From Sinonovacula constricta (lineage: Eukaryota > Mollusca > Bivalvia > Cardiida > Solecurtidae): a DNA stretch of 64,000 nt. The stretch spans positions 26,713,624-26,777,623 of the forward strand of contig CM017555.1 in assembly GCA_007844125.1 (NCBI GenBank), written 5' to 3'. Of the stretch, positions 45,439 through 58,777 are shown one piece after another. How positions within the stretch are numbered: position 1 is the first letter of the stretch; each line of letters begins with the position of its first letter. The notes beneath the pieces are model-generated. The model made no database searches, had not been told where the DNA came from, and saw only the letters and a list, made by a program, of their open reading frames with translations. A program made the translations under genes and the position numbers.

Positions 45439-45473
<35 letters not shown>

Positions 45474-45497
45474 ACAGCAGTAGTAATAGTAGTGACT

Positions 45498-45548
<51 letters not shown>

Positions 45549-45863
45549 ACAGTAGTAGCAGTAACAGTAGTAGTAACAGTACTAGTAGTGACAGTAGTAG
45601 TAGTAACAGTAGTAGCAGTAGTAGCAATAGTAGTAACAGTAGTAGCAGCAGTAGTAACAGTAGCAGCAGTGACAGTAGTAGTAGTAACAGTAGTAGTAAC
45701 AGTACTAGTAGAGACAGTAGTAGTAGTAACAGTAGTAGCAGTAGTAGTAACAGTAGTAGTAGCAGTAGCAGTGACAGTAGTAGTAGTAACAGTAGTAGTA
45801 GTAGTAGTAGTAGTAACAGCAGTAGTAATAGTAGTGACTGTAGTAGTAGTAACAGTAGTAGTT

Positions 45864-45913
<50 letters not shown>

Positions 45914-45992
45914 TGTAACAGCATTAGTAGCAACAGTAGAATAAACAGTAATAGAAATAGTAGTAGTAGTAGTAACAGTAGTAGTAGTAACT

Positions 45993-46035
<43 letters not shown>

Positions 46036-46121
46036 TAGTAACAGTAATAGTAGTAGTAGTAACAGTTGTAACAGTAGAAGTAGTAGTAACAGTAGTAGTA
46101 GTAACTGTAGTAGTAGTAACT

Positions 46122-46170
<49 letters not shown>

Positions 46171-46297
46171 TAGTAACAGTAATAGTAGTAGTAGTAACAG
46201 TTGTAACAGTAGAAGTAGTAGTAACAGTAGTAGTAGTAACTGTAGTAGTAGTAGTAGTAGTAGTAACAGCAGCAGTAGTAGTAACTGTAGAAGTAAC

Positions 46298-46328
<31 letters not shown>

Positions 46329-46382
46329 ACAGTAGTAGCAGTAGCTGTAGTAACCATAGTAGAAGCAGTAGTAACAGTAGGG
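45031..46382. repeat. AGT/AAC triplet array, right block
   Basis: 1.35 kb of AGT triplets with AAC inserted in patterns. Longer segments repeat: the stretch at 45,226-45,310 recurs at 45,486-45,570, and 46,020-46,110 recurs at 46,145-46,235, so larger blocks have been copied within the array. The open frames of 344, 488 and 503 codons over it encode homopolymers and are rejected as genes. Confidence 0.95.
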
Positions 46383-49320
46383 ATGGATCCCCACCCACAC
46401 CAACCAAGTAAAAGAGAAGAGTTTTTAAAACATATACATTTAAGCTTAAAAAATACTAAGCTTTTAACGTAAATTTTGTCTGTTGACTGCTTAGGTCGAA
46501 GTAAGGGTCCCTTACTGTGTATATTTATCTAGTATTTACTGCGACAAAGTTGGATGGATCTTGATTTATACCCAACCCCCACCAAAACTTTCTGGATACG
46601 AACCTGTCTCGAAACACAGATCAAAGGATAATGATAATCTTTTTTTTGGTCATATTTTGTCTTATCCATTTTGCATAGATGTTGCTACTAACATGTTTTT
46701 TATATTTAATTTGACACATGCAAAACACGTAAAAAGTTAAGTAAAATTCACTAAGAACAGGTCAGTCCAGAAATTGGAGAACTGAAGGATTTTAAAGATT
46801 GTTTTTTAATATACAGATACTTGTAATCCAAAGTGTCCTTTATAGGTGCAAACAGTTTTCACAATCAGCATAAATATTCTGTTTTGTTTGATAATTTGAA
46901 CTGACATTATCATGTCATATTTTATAGTTTAGCAAAAGATCTGTACTAGTGCATACTGTCCAAGATTTCTAATGTTACTAGAATGGCAATTGTATAGGTA
47001 AATATGAAGTTGAGTATGTTTTATTTCTACCTCATTGTGAGGTAGAATCTCTTAAACCACACACTGTTGATTTGTGCTCTTGTTTTGAGTTCTTATAAGA
47101 AAGTTTGAAACATCATCACAAGTAACTTTGCTATGAAATTACTTCCTTTTGTCTCATTAGATATATCAAAAATAGTTAAATGGGTTTAAAATCAAACAGA
47201 AAAATCTAACTACGTATATGACAATGTGTAAGTATTCATAATACGCAGAACATCAACTTTCAGATCTGGAAATACTACGTGACTATTATTGCACCTTTGA
47301 TGTTGTCTAATATTGATGTCGCTTTCTATTCATTGTATAGATTTATTAGCACCGTTGACATTGACAGATATAACATATTATTTTCATAATGTATTATTAA
47401 GATATCAGGATATGCCATGCAGTATTCATGCCTTAAACACGACAATGTCAAGGCAAGCGTTCAGCGAAAAAAAAAAAAAAATATCATGATCAGATGTACA
47501 ATATTCATATGATAGATGATATATTGCTTATTGAAATTGCATATTGAAAGAAAGGTAATTTATGTATATGTTTATCTGAAAATGGATTCAGTAATGTACT
47601 AGCATTAGAATATATATTAAGAAATATTACATATAATCACATCTGCTCAGTTTTAATTATGTATATGCCGCCAATCTTTACCCACACATATTCCACAAAC
47701 ATAAATAGGAATAGAAATATAAGAGTTTTTTTGTTTTTTTTTTTTTTTTTTTACAGCGTATACAATAAACTATAAGCAAAACACTGTCCTAGTTATAGTT
47801 AAATGTTATAATCGTTGTAAAATGTCTGACGAAAAAATGCTGTTAAGTGCTCAGTTGGTCTAGAAATTCTATTCCTTGTAATCAAACATGAAGAATAGTC
47901 ATATGACCACTTTACACAACTGCAAGTAGATGAACGCATATATGAAGATTAAATGAGAATTTATTGAGTCTTTCTACTTTATTGACCTCTTTTATTTACT
48001 TACATTTATTCTTATTTGGTCTGTTTCTAGTTTCTATACGTAAGGATGTCAATTCTCACCAATGTAACAAATGTTAAAGATAATGTCTGTTTGTTTATAT
48101 AATTTGTTAAAGTCTTATTCTGATATTGATAATTAAGACTGAAGTTAAATTTCGAACCAATGCCCAGTTTTAAGCTTTCTCTGTTATAAATAGGATAATA
48201 CATTGATGAATCGAGACAAGGTTACATACGCTTTATTTTTCGGTGAGTTTAGACCATTTATGTCATTCTCTTATCATATATGTTAATGCAATCCAATATT
48301 ATTGCATACAATGCAAAATAAGTTTCCAATTGGTTCTCTGTGATTCTGCATCTGTAACTTATGTCTTATATATCTTATATGAAATGCATATTGTATTATT
48401 AAAGCATAAGGGCGAATATTAACATTCGAAGAAAGTAATTCCCTTTATTGTATCATTTTTCTCAGAACCTTTATACTGAAACATGATAATAAGCTAATTT
48501 TCACTATATTACAATGTATTGTTACCTTTTTGCTGCCACCGGTACAATTATAAAAATTAGCACTTATAATAAAGTGTAAGGATTGAGCATAACTCAGTCT
48601 ACCTATGCATTAAAAAGCTTAAACACAACATGTGCTTATTGAAAGAAATTTCCCTGGAACATAATTCGAAGAATTTAACTTTTAATTGAATTTTGATTAT
48701 GGCTGATCGCTTAACAACAGCAACTTGTCGCAGGTACCGGTGTTTCGACTGTAAACTATATGACTGACTATTGTACTGGTGTCCCTTATTGCTCTTCGAT
48801 TATCACTTACTGCGTGATGAGAGTTTATGTGTGTGTGCAACATAGTTCTGCTTGTGGTAGTATAAAACAAATGCATACCTGGATTTTAGTACTTATGTTT
48901 TCAATGTCTTCTAAAAGTCCTTATTAAAACAATGCAGGAAATAATCCATGATGTTCAAAGGTGCCATTTGACTTTTTAGATATAGGAATATCATTATACT
49001 TCCTTTCTAAATTCCTCGAGTTACTATTATAGCAATTACAACACATTAGTTTAATCTCAGTATATTTTCTCATTGATATTTATGTTAACACAATTGTTAC
49101 TAACTGACAATTGCAACCTAAATTATAGCTGTAGGTTATAAATGCATTGTTGAGCCATATATGTCAAAGAATATGAAACTGAAACATGTATGCGATATGT
49201 TCAACCATAAAAGTGGCATCTGTTATATGTGACATATTCATTTGCTTAATTTGCCAGTCAAAAACATAAATGAATATGCTACATACGTATTGATGTAAAT
49301 AATGAAACTACAAATTATAA
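46383..49320. other. No gene recognised
   Basis: 2.9 kb AT-rich sequence with an A run at about 47,467 and a T run at about 47,729-47,752. No exons, tRNA-like heads or tandem repeats recognised. Confidence 0.5.
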
Positions 49321-49480
49321 AATCATCATTATTAAAACCGTCATCATCATCACGACCATTATAACATTCTCAAGAATAACATCTGCAGCATCTATATAAA
49401 CATGTCCATTATCACAATCATATTTATTATAATCAGCATCATTGTTGTTGTCATCACCATCATTATGACCAGCCTCATGA
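49321..49480. repeat. Degenerate ATC-rich low-complexity tract
   Basis: Repeated ATC/CATCATC triplets with many interruptions. Confidence 0.75.
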
Positions 49481-49546
49481 TTATAATGTACAGTAGTACA
49501 CCAGCGTTTAAGGTTACATTAGTCAGGTTAAGGGGTTGTTTGTCGT

Positions 49547-50068
49547 TGTAGTATTAATGACGTATTTTGCATGACGTAGCATTCGCGTAACAGCTAGAAA
49601 GGTTCTGGAGACTTCTACGTTCTTTGGTTCTATATAAGGTCTTGTTAGCCGATTTAAATTTAAGTTTAAACATATAGTTTAGAAATACTTGCAGTTTCTA
49701 TATTAAACCTTTCTTTGTTGGAACATATGGGGTCTTATTATATTCTACAGTGATATAAATATTAAAGTGTTGGTTTTGGAATTATATTAATTACATTCCT
49801 GTATTGTTCTACCTTTGGATTATTTCAACTGTGCCTATCTACGAGGATATTCTACCAAAAACTCTTCAGGATTATTTGACGTTAGATTATTGATTGGACT
49901 ATTAAAGGGACACCTCCTAAAGGGACAAATTGTAAGCTAACATTTATTTTGCATTCTCAAATTTTGTCAGATATATTTGTTATTATTTTGTTACGCCATA
50001 GATTTAATTGTTTATTGAAATAAAACATTTTTGTACTAATTTGTTGCTTGCTTATTCTTTCTGTTACA
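49547..50068 (+). mobile_element. Possible solo LTR
   Basis: A 522-base block beginning TGTAGTATTAATGACG and ending TTCTGTTACA (TG...CA). It has a TATA box (CTATATAAGG near 49,630) and AATAAA near 50,019, about 45 bases before the end: the order U3-R-U5 expected of an LTR. No matching second LTR, primer binding site or coding region is next to it, and I could not see a target duplication. Confidence 0.4.
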
Positions 50069-50744
50069 CCATTTCGTCGTTTAGTAAATGTGCCATTTTA
50101 TAAATAAATCTTAAATAGCGACAACAGTCATAACATGATCATCACAATTATGTCAGCCATACAAACTTTGTGGCATAAGATGTTTAATGAAAATTGTTAA
50201 AAATTATGTGTTTTTTTCTATCAAAACTCATGACAAATGTGATATGTTCATTGCCAATGTCATTTTAACAAGCTTATAAGAATTAAAAAAACATTTTATG
50301 TAATATAGTCGTGGGATGCGCACATCTTTTTTGACTGAAAATGTCATGTGATATATTTGGTCGAATTTTTCTCTCGTGTTACACATTCCATCTTAAACAT
50401 ATACGATCCAACAGCCTCTACATCTGCCATTCTTTCTCATAAATTTTTAAGTAATCTGTCTGTTTTAATGTCTACTGTACTGCTCCTCGTGCTTTATTTG
50501 TTATGTTTCTATGTCAAAATTTAATATGACGCATGTGTGTTTCTTTCATTTGGATCGAAGAGTTGACAATGTGTATTTATGTATGCACAGAATGCATATT
50601 AAAAAGAAAGCTATCGATGTGTGTGCTGCCTAGGTCCATGAAAATAGCAAGACATCAGGCAAGACATTCAAAATGGCTAAGGACTAAATTTTCAAAATCA
50701 TTCTAGCACAACATTCGGCACGACATTTAGCACTTCGTACAAAA
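50069..50744. other. No gene recognised
   Basis: AT-rich non-coding sequence. Confidence 0.5.
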
Positions 50745-50754
50745 AGCACTAAGC

Positions 50755-50810
50755 CCGTCTCCAGAAAATGAAATACTGTTGGTGGGAAGGTAAACCCAAC
50801 TTACAAACAA
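50755..50810 (+). mobile_element. SINE family 2 tail fragment, opposite orientation
   Basis: GTCTCCAGAAAATGAAATAC then TGTTGGTGGGAAGGTAAACC is the reverse complement of the left end of the other family 2 copies. Confidence 0.65.
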
Positions 50811-50899
50811 AATTACTAAGTTTGAAGTTTGTTTTTGACATTTGTACAAGAACCGTTCTGTTAAATTATGTTGGTTATTGTAATCCGAAAAAGAGCATA

Positions 50900-52010
50900 T
50901 TATTGGGATGCCTACATTTCTAGGGATTCCAGTGAAAGTTCACGGTTGCTGTTGAAGAATTACTGCCTGCTGTCCCATTACTAATTGGAAAAACATGAAT
51001 GGGAATGTATGACCAGATTAAATTACACCATTTGAAAATATGTAAAAGACACGGCCTATTAAAATAAGTCATTAGCTCAATGTTCAACAAAAATATTTTA
51101 TCTGTCACTGCTTTCTGATCCTGTATATATGTGAAGCATATACAATGCATGCACACCATACTCAGGCATTGCATTGCTCATCCACTATTATAATAATATC
51201 ATAATATTGCTTTATTATAAATAAGAAATAAGCATTGCTTATTATCAAGCATAATAACTCCATGTTGTCAATTTAAACTTCTTAGATCTCCAAGTCAGCT
51301 TTTATATGGCCTAACAGCTCCATGTCTGTAAAGTATACAAACTTATAATTTGATGTAGGCAGCAAATACCACTTAATAACTCAATGTCGGTAATTTATAT
51401 GACCATATCACTCCATGTGGGCAATTGTACAGCCTTAAAATTCAATGTCAGTAATTTATATGACCGTATTACTCCATGGTAGTGCAATGTAGCTTATACA
51501 ACCTTAACATTTCATACAATATATATTTTGAAAAGCCAATATTTTTCAGTATATATTTTATGGCAGTTTTAAAAAAAAAAAGAACAAATTTTTGGAACGT
51601 TGCAATTAAAATCCCCGATGGCTATGTAAGAATTATTCTGTGCAGCTCCATTTTGGATGGGAAATAATGCACAGGAATGTGAGTCCAGAATTCTTGTGTA
51701 AAACATGCATCATTTAAAATGATACAAAATGGATTAATTGAAGCAAAATAAAATATTCTCTCTTTGCCAATGAGATTCTGTGTATGTGTAAAGCATAATC
51801 AGTGTATGAACAGTTTATACTTGCAATGCATCTGTGTCGTTAATTTATATGGCATAATAACTCCACATCGGTAAGTTATTCGATTTAATAACTCCCATGA
51901 CAGCATTGTATAGGGCCAAATAACTCAATATTCATAACTAAACTCATGTCAGCAATTTATATGGCATAATATAGCCATATCAGAAAGTTATACGGCTTAA
52001 AAATGATATT
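50900..52010. repeat. Diverged duplication with 30-base minisatellite
   Basis: Two blocks look alike. One is about 50,980-51,480 and the other about 51,650-52,010. Each has an ATTCTGTG/TTTCTGATCCTGT...GTAAAGCATA-like part followed by degenerate repeats of TAACTCCATGTCGGTAATTTATATGGC at a period near 30 bases. Strongly diverged, so the alignment is approximate. Confidence 0.5.
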
Positions 52011-53130
52011 TCGATATTTCGAAACGTGCTAATGTCTGAATCAAACAGGTTCCATGTCAATTAGCGACTCCGGATAAACAGCGATCTGACAATGGACTAA
52101 TAGTAACAAAGGAAGTGGTTAGTGACAGGGGCCAGCAGACACACGATTTTAAAAAGTGTTCAAATAAATAATATTGATAGTGGGTCAGTCAATTATCGAT
52201 TATAATAATTTTTGTTTTTTTATAAATTGTGCTAATTTACGTCCGCGCGAAACAGTCTTTTTCTGCTTTTGCGTGAAATTGTTTGCCAGCGAAATTAATT
52301 GATACCACACTATGTGACCAGAATTCTAACGTGCGTGCATGAATGTGTGGAAGGTAGGTGGCATAGGGGATGGATGAGAGAGACAGAGATATTCTCTCAG
52401 TGAAATGTAGTGACGTAAGAAGCATTGGGCAAAGTGAACATCTCTCCTGTGGTCAACAGGTCAACTTCTTGTTTACTACAAATAGATTAAGGTCAAGGAA
52501 AACAAAACAACAAAGTATGACATAACTGAAAACTGTTCAATGTTAGACAAGGTTGTTTTGCAATGCTGGGAACTGTCACCGCTACTTGGTTTTCTAGTAA
52601 CCCTTTACCTCAGACATGTATTGACATATTCATAACTTGTCCTGATTAATCTTCATAATTGTTGAATGAAATAACAAATGATAACATTAACAAACAAAAA
52701 AAGGAGAAATGTCGCCACACGACGCAACCAGGTTTTCATTTCAAGTATTAATAGAAATTGGAGTACTCTTGTAAAAAAAAATATCTGGATGATAATTGTA
52801 GAAACTGACTCCTAAAAAAAGAAATTTTAGTAGCAGTTTACATTAAAAATAAAAGAAAATCTTGTATTGGGGGCAGTAAAGGTTACAATGATCAACCAGA
52901 CACACACCACCCTTGAAGAAATGTTTGTCAGTTTGAGAGCAGAAAGGAAAGAAATAAAAATTTCTGTCAGTTTGAGTTTAGGAATTAAAGAAATAAAAAT
53001 GTAATATTTTTTTATTTTATTGAGATAGGGGCTACTACTATCCACCCTGACCCACCCCACCTTTGAAGACATTTTTGCTGGGGCATGGTTCTTACACTTA
53101 TTAATCCTGTTACGTTTAGATTAACAATTC
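52011..53130. other. No gene recognised
   Basis: AT-rich sequence. A small duplication of TGTCAGTTTGAG...GAAATAAAAAT occurs near 52,926-53,000. Nothing else. Confidence 0.5.
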
Positions 53131-54235
53131 TGTGTAATGTGGATGAAATCCCTTTATAAGTTCAAAGTTATGATCCAGAAACCATAAATTTGCACAAGTT
53201 TTGACCTTTTAACTCTTAAATATGACCTTGACAGTTGAGGTAGGGGCCATGTTTCTTGGATACAAAACTCAGTTTCATTGAGGGGAACATTCTTTCATGC
53301 ATCTAAGCTGAAGTACCTTTTTTAAGTACTGAACTAAACTCCCGAAGCTACATACATTTTGGCATTTTTTATACTTTATACCCTTGGTATGACCTTGACC
53401 TTTGAGGTAGGGCCATGATTCTTAGATAAGACACTCCATCATATTAAATGAACACTTGTGTGAAGATATGTTAAGTGTCAAAGCTCTTTCATGAATGGTT
53501 ACTGAGAAAAAGACAACTCTGACAAAAAACTTAATGAAAAATCTAAGTGAAAAAGGGGCATAACTATGACTAAATACAGTCAAGTGTTATGAAACTTGTC
53601 CTGATAATTGCTACAGTAATATCAGACAACCATGTTACGTATCAAAGCTCTACCTTGAATGGTCACTGAGAAAAAGACAACTCTGACAAAAAACTTAATG
53701 AAAAATCTAAGTGAAAAAGGGGCATAACTATGACTAAATACAGTCAAGTGTTATGAAACTTGTCCTGATAATTGCTACAGTAATATCAGACAACCATGTT
53801 ACGTATCAAAGCTCTACCTTGAATGGTCACTGAGAAAAAGACAACTCTGACAAAAAACTTAATGAAAAATCTAAGTGAAAAAGGGGCATAACTTTGGCAA
53901 AATAGAGACAGGGGTTATGCAATTTGTCCTGATAATTGCTACAGTGATGTCAGACAATTATGTTAAGTTTCAAAGCTTTACTTTTAACGGTTACTGAGAA
54001 AAAGACAACTTTGACCAAAAGAAATCATGAAAATTCTAATTGAAAAAGGGGCATAACTTTGGCAAAAAAGGGACAGGGTCTATGAAACTTGTCATGTTAA
54101 GTTTCAAAGCTCTACCTTGAACGGTTACTGAGAAAAAGGCAACCTTGACAACAACAAAACTTACAATGCCTGCCTGCCCAATGACATACCACAATCTAAT
54201 AACCAGGACTTTCTTAAAGAAAACCTGGTTAATAA
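53131..54235. repeat. Repeat element with 164-base tandem units
   Basis: GAGAAAAAGACAACTCTGAC recurs at about 53,504, 53,668, 53,832 and 53,996 (164 bases apart) and, shortened, at 54,129. The second and third units are almost identical. The upstream part (53,131-53,460) has two TGACCTTGAC..TTGAGGTAGGG blocks. The right end holds a hairpin (AACCAGGACTTTC..GAAAACCTGGTT). Non-coding; probably a non-autonomous transposon. Confidence 0.8.
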
Positions 54236-55638
54236 AAATTAATAGGGCAAACAAAACACAATTAACCCTTTGTTGCTCAAAGGCTTCTAATCAATTATAC
54301 AATGATATTTGAAGCTGGAAAGTGACACTTATTCTTCGCCGTTGGTTAGGTTTTTCTGCGGGTCGCCATGTTCACACCTCAAAGCTGTGAACATGATGCT
54401 AATTTTTTTTTTTTTGTGAAGGTCAAAGAACATGTGACAGTTAAGTTACATGCGGTTTTATATGTCAACAAATAAGCAGATGGAATTAGTGAAGGTCATA
54501 GATTACCAGTGACCATTGTTTTCTCTGCGGGAGGTTAATATAATACGATCTCTGGCGACCACACCAGCAGAACTAAACCGTATTAAAAAGTAAAACACAA
54601 ATAAATATGTAATTTCATTTCTCTTTAATGTTGATGAGAAATTGATTGTAGATCTTAACAAACAATGCCGATAAGTGTGATTGTTTCAAAATGGGATTCC
54701 AAGTCCAATTTTGCTGAAATTTTTCGACAGTGAGTGCGAGTTTGTGTTTGGTATTATTTTCATATATCAAAATAATATGAAACTTGGCAGAGTCTATTCT
54801 TTTATTTCTTTTCCATAAGCATATAAGTTAGAAAGATTTACAAATGAATTGTATGTGGTAATTCACATTTATAAATTTCTATTTATTCACAAAGAACAGA
54901 GAAAGAGAGATAGGGGGCGGAGGGGTGACAGCTTTTCTATTTTTTCCATTTCTTAAAAAATGTAAACTAAGATCATTTTATTTAATCTAGTTGAAAAAAT
55001 TCAACAATTAAATGTAACTAAATCACCTTTCCTATTTACCTTAAAAAATGAGAGTTTTAACATCACCATAAAAAGTATTTTATTGAAATGTGTGGTTATT
55101 TTAAAATTATTTAGATTAGGGGAAATAATTCACATCATTGGAAAGGTCATTCAATTCTCTATTTCACTTTTAATTACTCCAGAAACATTAACCTGCTCCT
55201 TCATATCTTAAATAAGGATTAATCGAACACAGTGTCAGCTGTCACTAATTATCACCTATTTACCCACACAGGGGTGCAAAGATAGCAATAAATAGTCTGC
55301 AGTGTGTGCCTGGGGGCCCACAATACCTAGGTAGCAGCAAAACTCTGTTTCATTCAAGGTTAAACTTACTAATTAATATTTGAATGTCAAGGTTCCATGT
55401 GCAAAATATCAAGTGGGATTTTTAAAAACAGCAGAAGATTGTCACGTTTACTGATCAAGGTTTAAATATAGACAATTGTAACTGAAGGAAAAAAACTTCC
55501 ATGGCAATAAAGGTTTGGAAATGTTTGGGTTATTGAATAGAATGTTTGGCAGTGTAGATTGTCCTTTCATTACAAACAAACTGAATATCTATTGAATATT
55601 CCGTTCAAGGTTGAAACATGAAACATTAACATTATGGA
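54236..55638. other. No gene recognised
   Basis: 1.4 kb AT-rich sequence. Nothing supported. Confidence 0.5.
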
Positions 55639-56166
55639 AAACAAGAGGGCCATGATGGCCCTTAACCGCTCACCTGATGACACAGGCTTTTAGTAGGCTC
55701 AAATCTGGCATCAAGTAATTAAGAGTTATTTGAGAAATTTTTGGTGAAGACTGGACCATAAGTGTGGCCATTAGGTTGATAACAGTTTCTAGAATTTTAC
55801 CAAGTAACCTACTGAATCCACATGACTCACTTCAAAACATACAGTATGTAAGATTTCATACTGGCAAACATGCTGGCCAAGTTTGGAGAAGATTGGGCCA
55901 TAAAAGGGGCCTCTAGATTTAAACCTAGTGACCTACTTTTTGACCCCAAGTGACCCAATAATGAACTCATCCAAGATTTCATTCAGACCAACATTCTGAT
56001 CAAGTTTGGTGAAGATTGGGCTATAAATGTGGTCGCTAGTGTGTTCACAAGCTTTTTCTAAGATTTGACCTAGTGACCTACTTTTTGACCCCACGTGACC
56101 AAGTTACGAACTCATCCAAGATTTCATGCAGACAAACATTCTGATCAAGTTTGGGGAAGATTAGGC
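55639..56166. repeat. 144-base satellite element, copy 2, left part
   Basis: Left end AACAAGAGGGCCATGATGGC and CCGCTCACCTGATGACACAG, then units with GACCTAGTGACCTACTTTTT and CAAGTTTGGTGAAGATTGGG. It is cut at GGGGAAGATTAGGC by the retrotransposon. Confidence 0.9.
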
Positions 56167-56384
56167 AATTTCTTCTTCTCACAGGTTACTGCTGCATGTA
56201 AAGTCCTCACTGCTAATTCAGTACGAACTGGTCCTAATGAGCATGATCTCATCTTGGCGATGAACTCCTGGAGACTGCAAATGACAAGCGTCATCAGGTG
56301 GACTTCAACCGTCATAAGGCGTTTCGACCCCTTTTCCACTACGCCCTCAGGTTGACGGGGTCGGCAGTGACTGTTCACTACCCG

Positions 56385-57133
56385 CTATTGTCAGGTCTCC
56401 AGGATGGCTCTTCCCTTCTAAACCAGAGCCAACACGATGCCCTCTCTGCAGCATCAGCAAGGAGTTTGATAGCTGCCTTCCTCTTGGTTCCTGTCAAGTC
56501 AATCTTCTGGTACATTCTCCAGACAGACTGTGCTGGAAAACTTCTGGCCCCCACCTCGACTGGAAGAACCTAAGAACTCCATCTTTTCTGTCTGCAGGAG
56601 TCTGCCAACTCTGCATATTTGGCACTCTTTCTCTCATGGGCCTCCTCGCAAACATCCTCCCAGGGTACAGTCAGTTCGATCATAATGATCTTCCTGCTGG
56701 CTTCCGACCATAGCATGATGTCGGGTCTAAGGCTGGTCTGAACCACATCTGGGAAAACAAGCTTCTTCCTCAGATCTGCCTTCATCTCCCATGATGCTGC
56801 TTGGTGGAAAAGTCCCAGCTGCACTCCCTGTGTAACCATCTTTGTTTGTCCGGCCTTCACAAACAGTATAGAGTGCTGCTTCCCCCCAACTGCTCTCTTC
56901 TGCTTCCTCTCCTTCTCAAGGCTGTCTGCCAAGACTGCTAGAACCTGGTCATGTCGCCAGCGGTACCTCCCCTGCTGAAGAGCTGTCTTACACCCTGACA
57001 ATATGTGTGCCATGGTGGCGCGGCCTCTACATAAGTGACATGATGGGTCTTCTATCGGAGCAAGAAGGAAATCCTTGCTGGTTCTAGTTTCCACAGCTCT
57101 GGCCAGGACACCTGACGTTCTGGTAGGTTCCAT
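56385..57133 (-). pseudogene. Retrotransposon C-terminus: CCHC knuckle and restriction-like endonuclease
   Basis: Residues CHLCRGRATMAHILSGC form the C-x2-C-x8-H-x4-C knuckle that precedes the endonuclease in R2-like proteins. RPDIMLW and IELTVPWED supply the acidic PD-(D/E)XK-type residues. An in-frame TAG near 56,572 interrupts the frame, which then continues with DLTGTKRKAAIKLLADAAER to a stop at 56,385-56,387. The endonuclease makes the target nick in this group. Confidence 0.8.
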
Positions 57134-57752
57134 CTAGTCCATGCCCCTTGTTTGCCTAACTCAACAGCCTTGCTTCTTCTTTTCTGTTCCTCCTCCTTTC
57201 TCACTTCCCCAAGAACCATATCTCTCTTCGCTTTACCCTGAGCCTTGTTCCATTCCTTGAACTGAGACATCCCAATTCCTTGGTGGCCAATGCAAGTATT
57301 CCCGATGACATCCTTGAGCTGAAGTGAGCTCTCTGCTTCGGCTACAGCTGAACATGCTGCCCACTTCCTGATCTGGTGACTACTCCAGCCTCTCTGACCT
57401 TGGCATCTGCAGACTCTCTCAGTGTCAAAACAAGCCTGCATTTAGCGACCTTGAACTCCTCATCCACTGATGACAGAGGTAGTTGTAGCTGGCATGATCT
57501 GCTGTACAGGCCTATTGAACAAAAGCTTTGTGAAACTCCAAGCCATCTACTGAGTTTCTGGTTGACTTTCTTCTCCAGTGCCTCAACCATAGACATGGGA
57601 ATCTCGTAAAGTGAGAGATGCCAAGATAATCGTGGAAGTATACCATGCTGATATATCCAGGCCTTGTACTTCCCTGGGAGGCCAGACTTGTCTACCTTTG
57701 TAAGCCATGTAGATGCAAGAGTCTTGATGTTGTCTACGTTCCTTGTGATCAC
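57052..57752 (-). pseudogene. Retrotransposon region between RT and endonuclease
   Basis: Two overlapping frames. The first has KSGLPGKYKAWIYQHGILPR and LSWHLSLYEIPMSMVEALEK (thumb-like region after the polymerase core). The second has NTCIGHQGIGMSQFKEWNKA and a Lys/Glu-rich segment. The frame changes near 57,755, between 57,342 and 57,441, and again near 57,100. Confidence 0.7.
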
Positions 57753-57754
57753 CT

Positions 57755-58777
57755 AGAGAGTCATCATACCACTTTCCCAGTGCTTTCACAGGGTTATCCG
57801 CAAGTTGTGGTATCTCTTCCCCCTGTATCTCATGGTGACATTTCTGATGAGGCATCCTTTCTTTATGACCGCAAATCTGGATTTCTTCGGCTTGAATTTC
57901 ATTCGCGCCCAGGTCACAGCATCATCCAGTGCATTTAGGACCCAACGTGCCTGTACAATGGAGGTGGTCGTGACTGTAAGGTCATCCATGAACCCTCTCA
58001 AGACTGGCTGGTAGGAACCAGACTTCATTCTTGGCCCACGGGTCTCTCTCTCCCCTGCCTTCATGATAATGTTCATCCCTATGATGAACAGGATGGGGGA
58101 TACAGTGCATCCTGTCACAATCCCTTTCTCTAGGTCTTGCCAAGCTGTAATAGTGTTTCCAGCTGTGAAGCGGATTTTCATGCCGCTGAAGTTCTGGCTT
58201 ATCATTGTCTGGACATGTTCTGGGACATGTAGTGGTGAAGTGCCTGTTCAATCAGCTTGTGTGGAATGCTTCCATAAGCGTTGGTTAGGTCCAGCCATAC
58301 CACGGAAAGGTCCCCCTTTTCAGTCTTTGCCTCGCGCATCATCTGGCTCAGGACGCTGGTGTGTTCAATGCAGCCTGAAAATCCTGGGATGGCACCTTTC
58401 TGAGATGATGTATCCACATACTTGTTGCCAGTCAGGTAAGTAGTCAACTTCTTAGCCATAACAGTGAAGAAGATCTTGCACTCCACACTCAGCAGAGATA
58501 TACTTCTAAACTGTTCTACAGTCCTGGATTCCTTCTCCTTTGGGATGAAACAACCCTCGGCTCTCTTCCAGGACTCTGGGATCAAACCTTTCTTCCAGAG
58601 TATCCTGATGAGCCCCCATAAGCACCTAAGCAACCCTGGGCATTGCTTATAGACGGAATAGGTTATCCCACTTGGTCCAGGTGCCGAACCAGCTCTAGCC
58701 TTTCGGACAACCTCCTTGACTTTCCTTCCAGGATGGCTCCTGCATATCAAAGGGGACACTTGGTAAGGGAGCTTCAT
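57755..58777 (-). pseudogene. Retrotransposon reverse transcriptase domain
   Basis: Motif blocks in order: GSAPGPSGITYSVYK (RT1), PKEKESRTVEQFRSISLLSV (RT2), QKGAIPGFSGCIEHTS, VVWLDLTNAYGSIPH with the first catalytic Asp (motif A), EKGIVTGCTVSPILF (motif B), and RGFMDDLTV with the two catalytic aspartates (motif C). The frame shifts near 58,238, between motifs A and B, and again near 57,825 after FAVIKKGCL. FMDD instead of FADD is used at the active site. Confidence 0.88.

Noticed and set aside
44186..46472. Open frames of 101-503 codons encoding poly-Leu, poly-Val, poly-Ser/Asn, poly-Thr or poly-Tyr on both strands
   Set aside because: They exist only because the triplet repeat keeps phase. 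All frames are open at once, composition is homopolymeric and there is no splice or start context.
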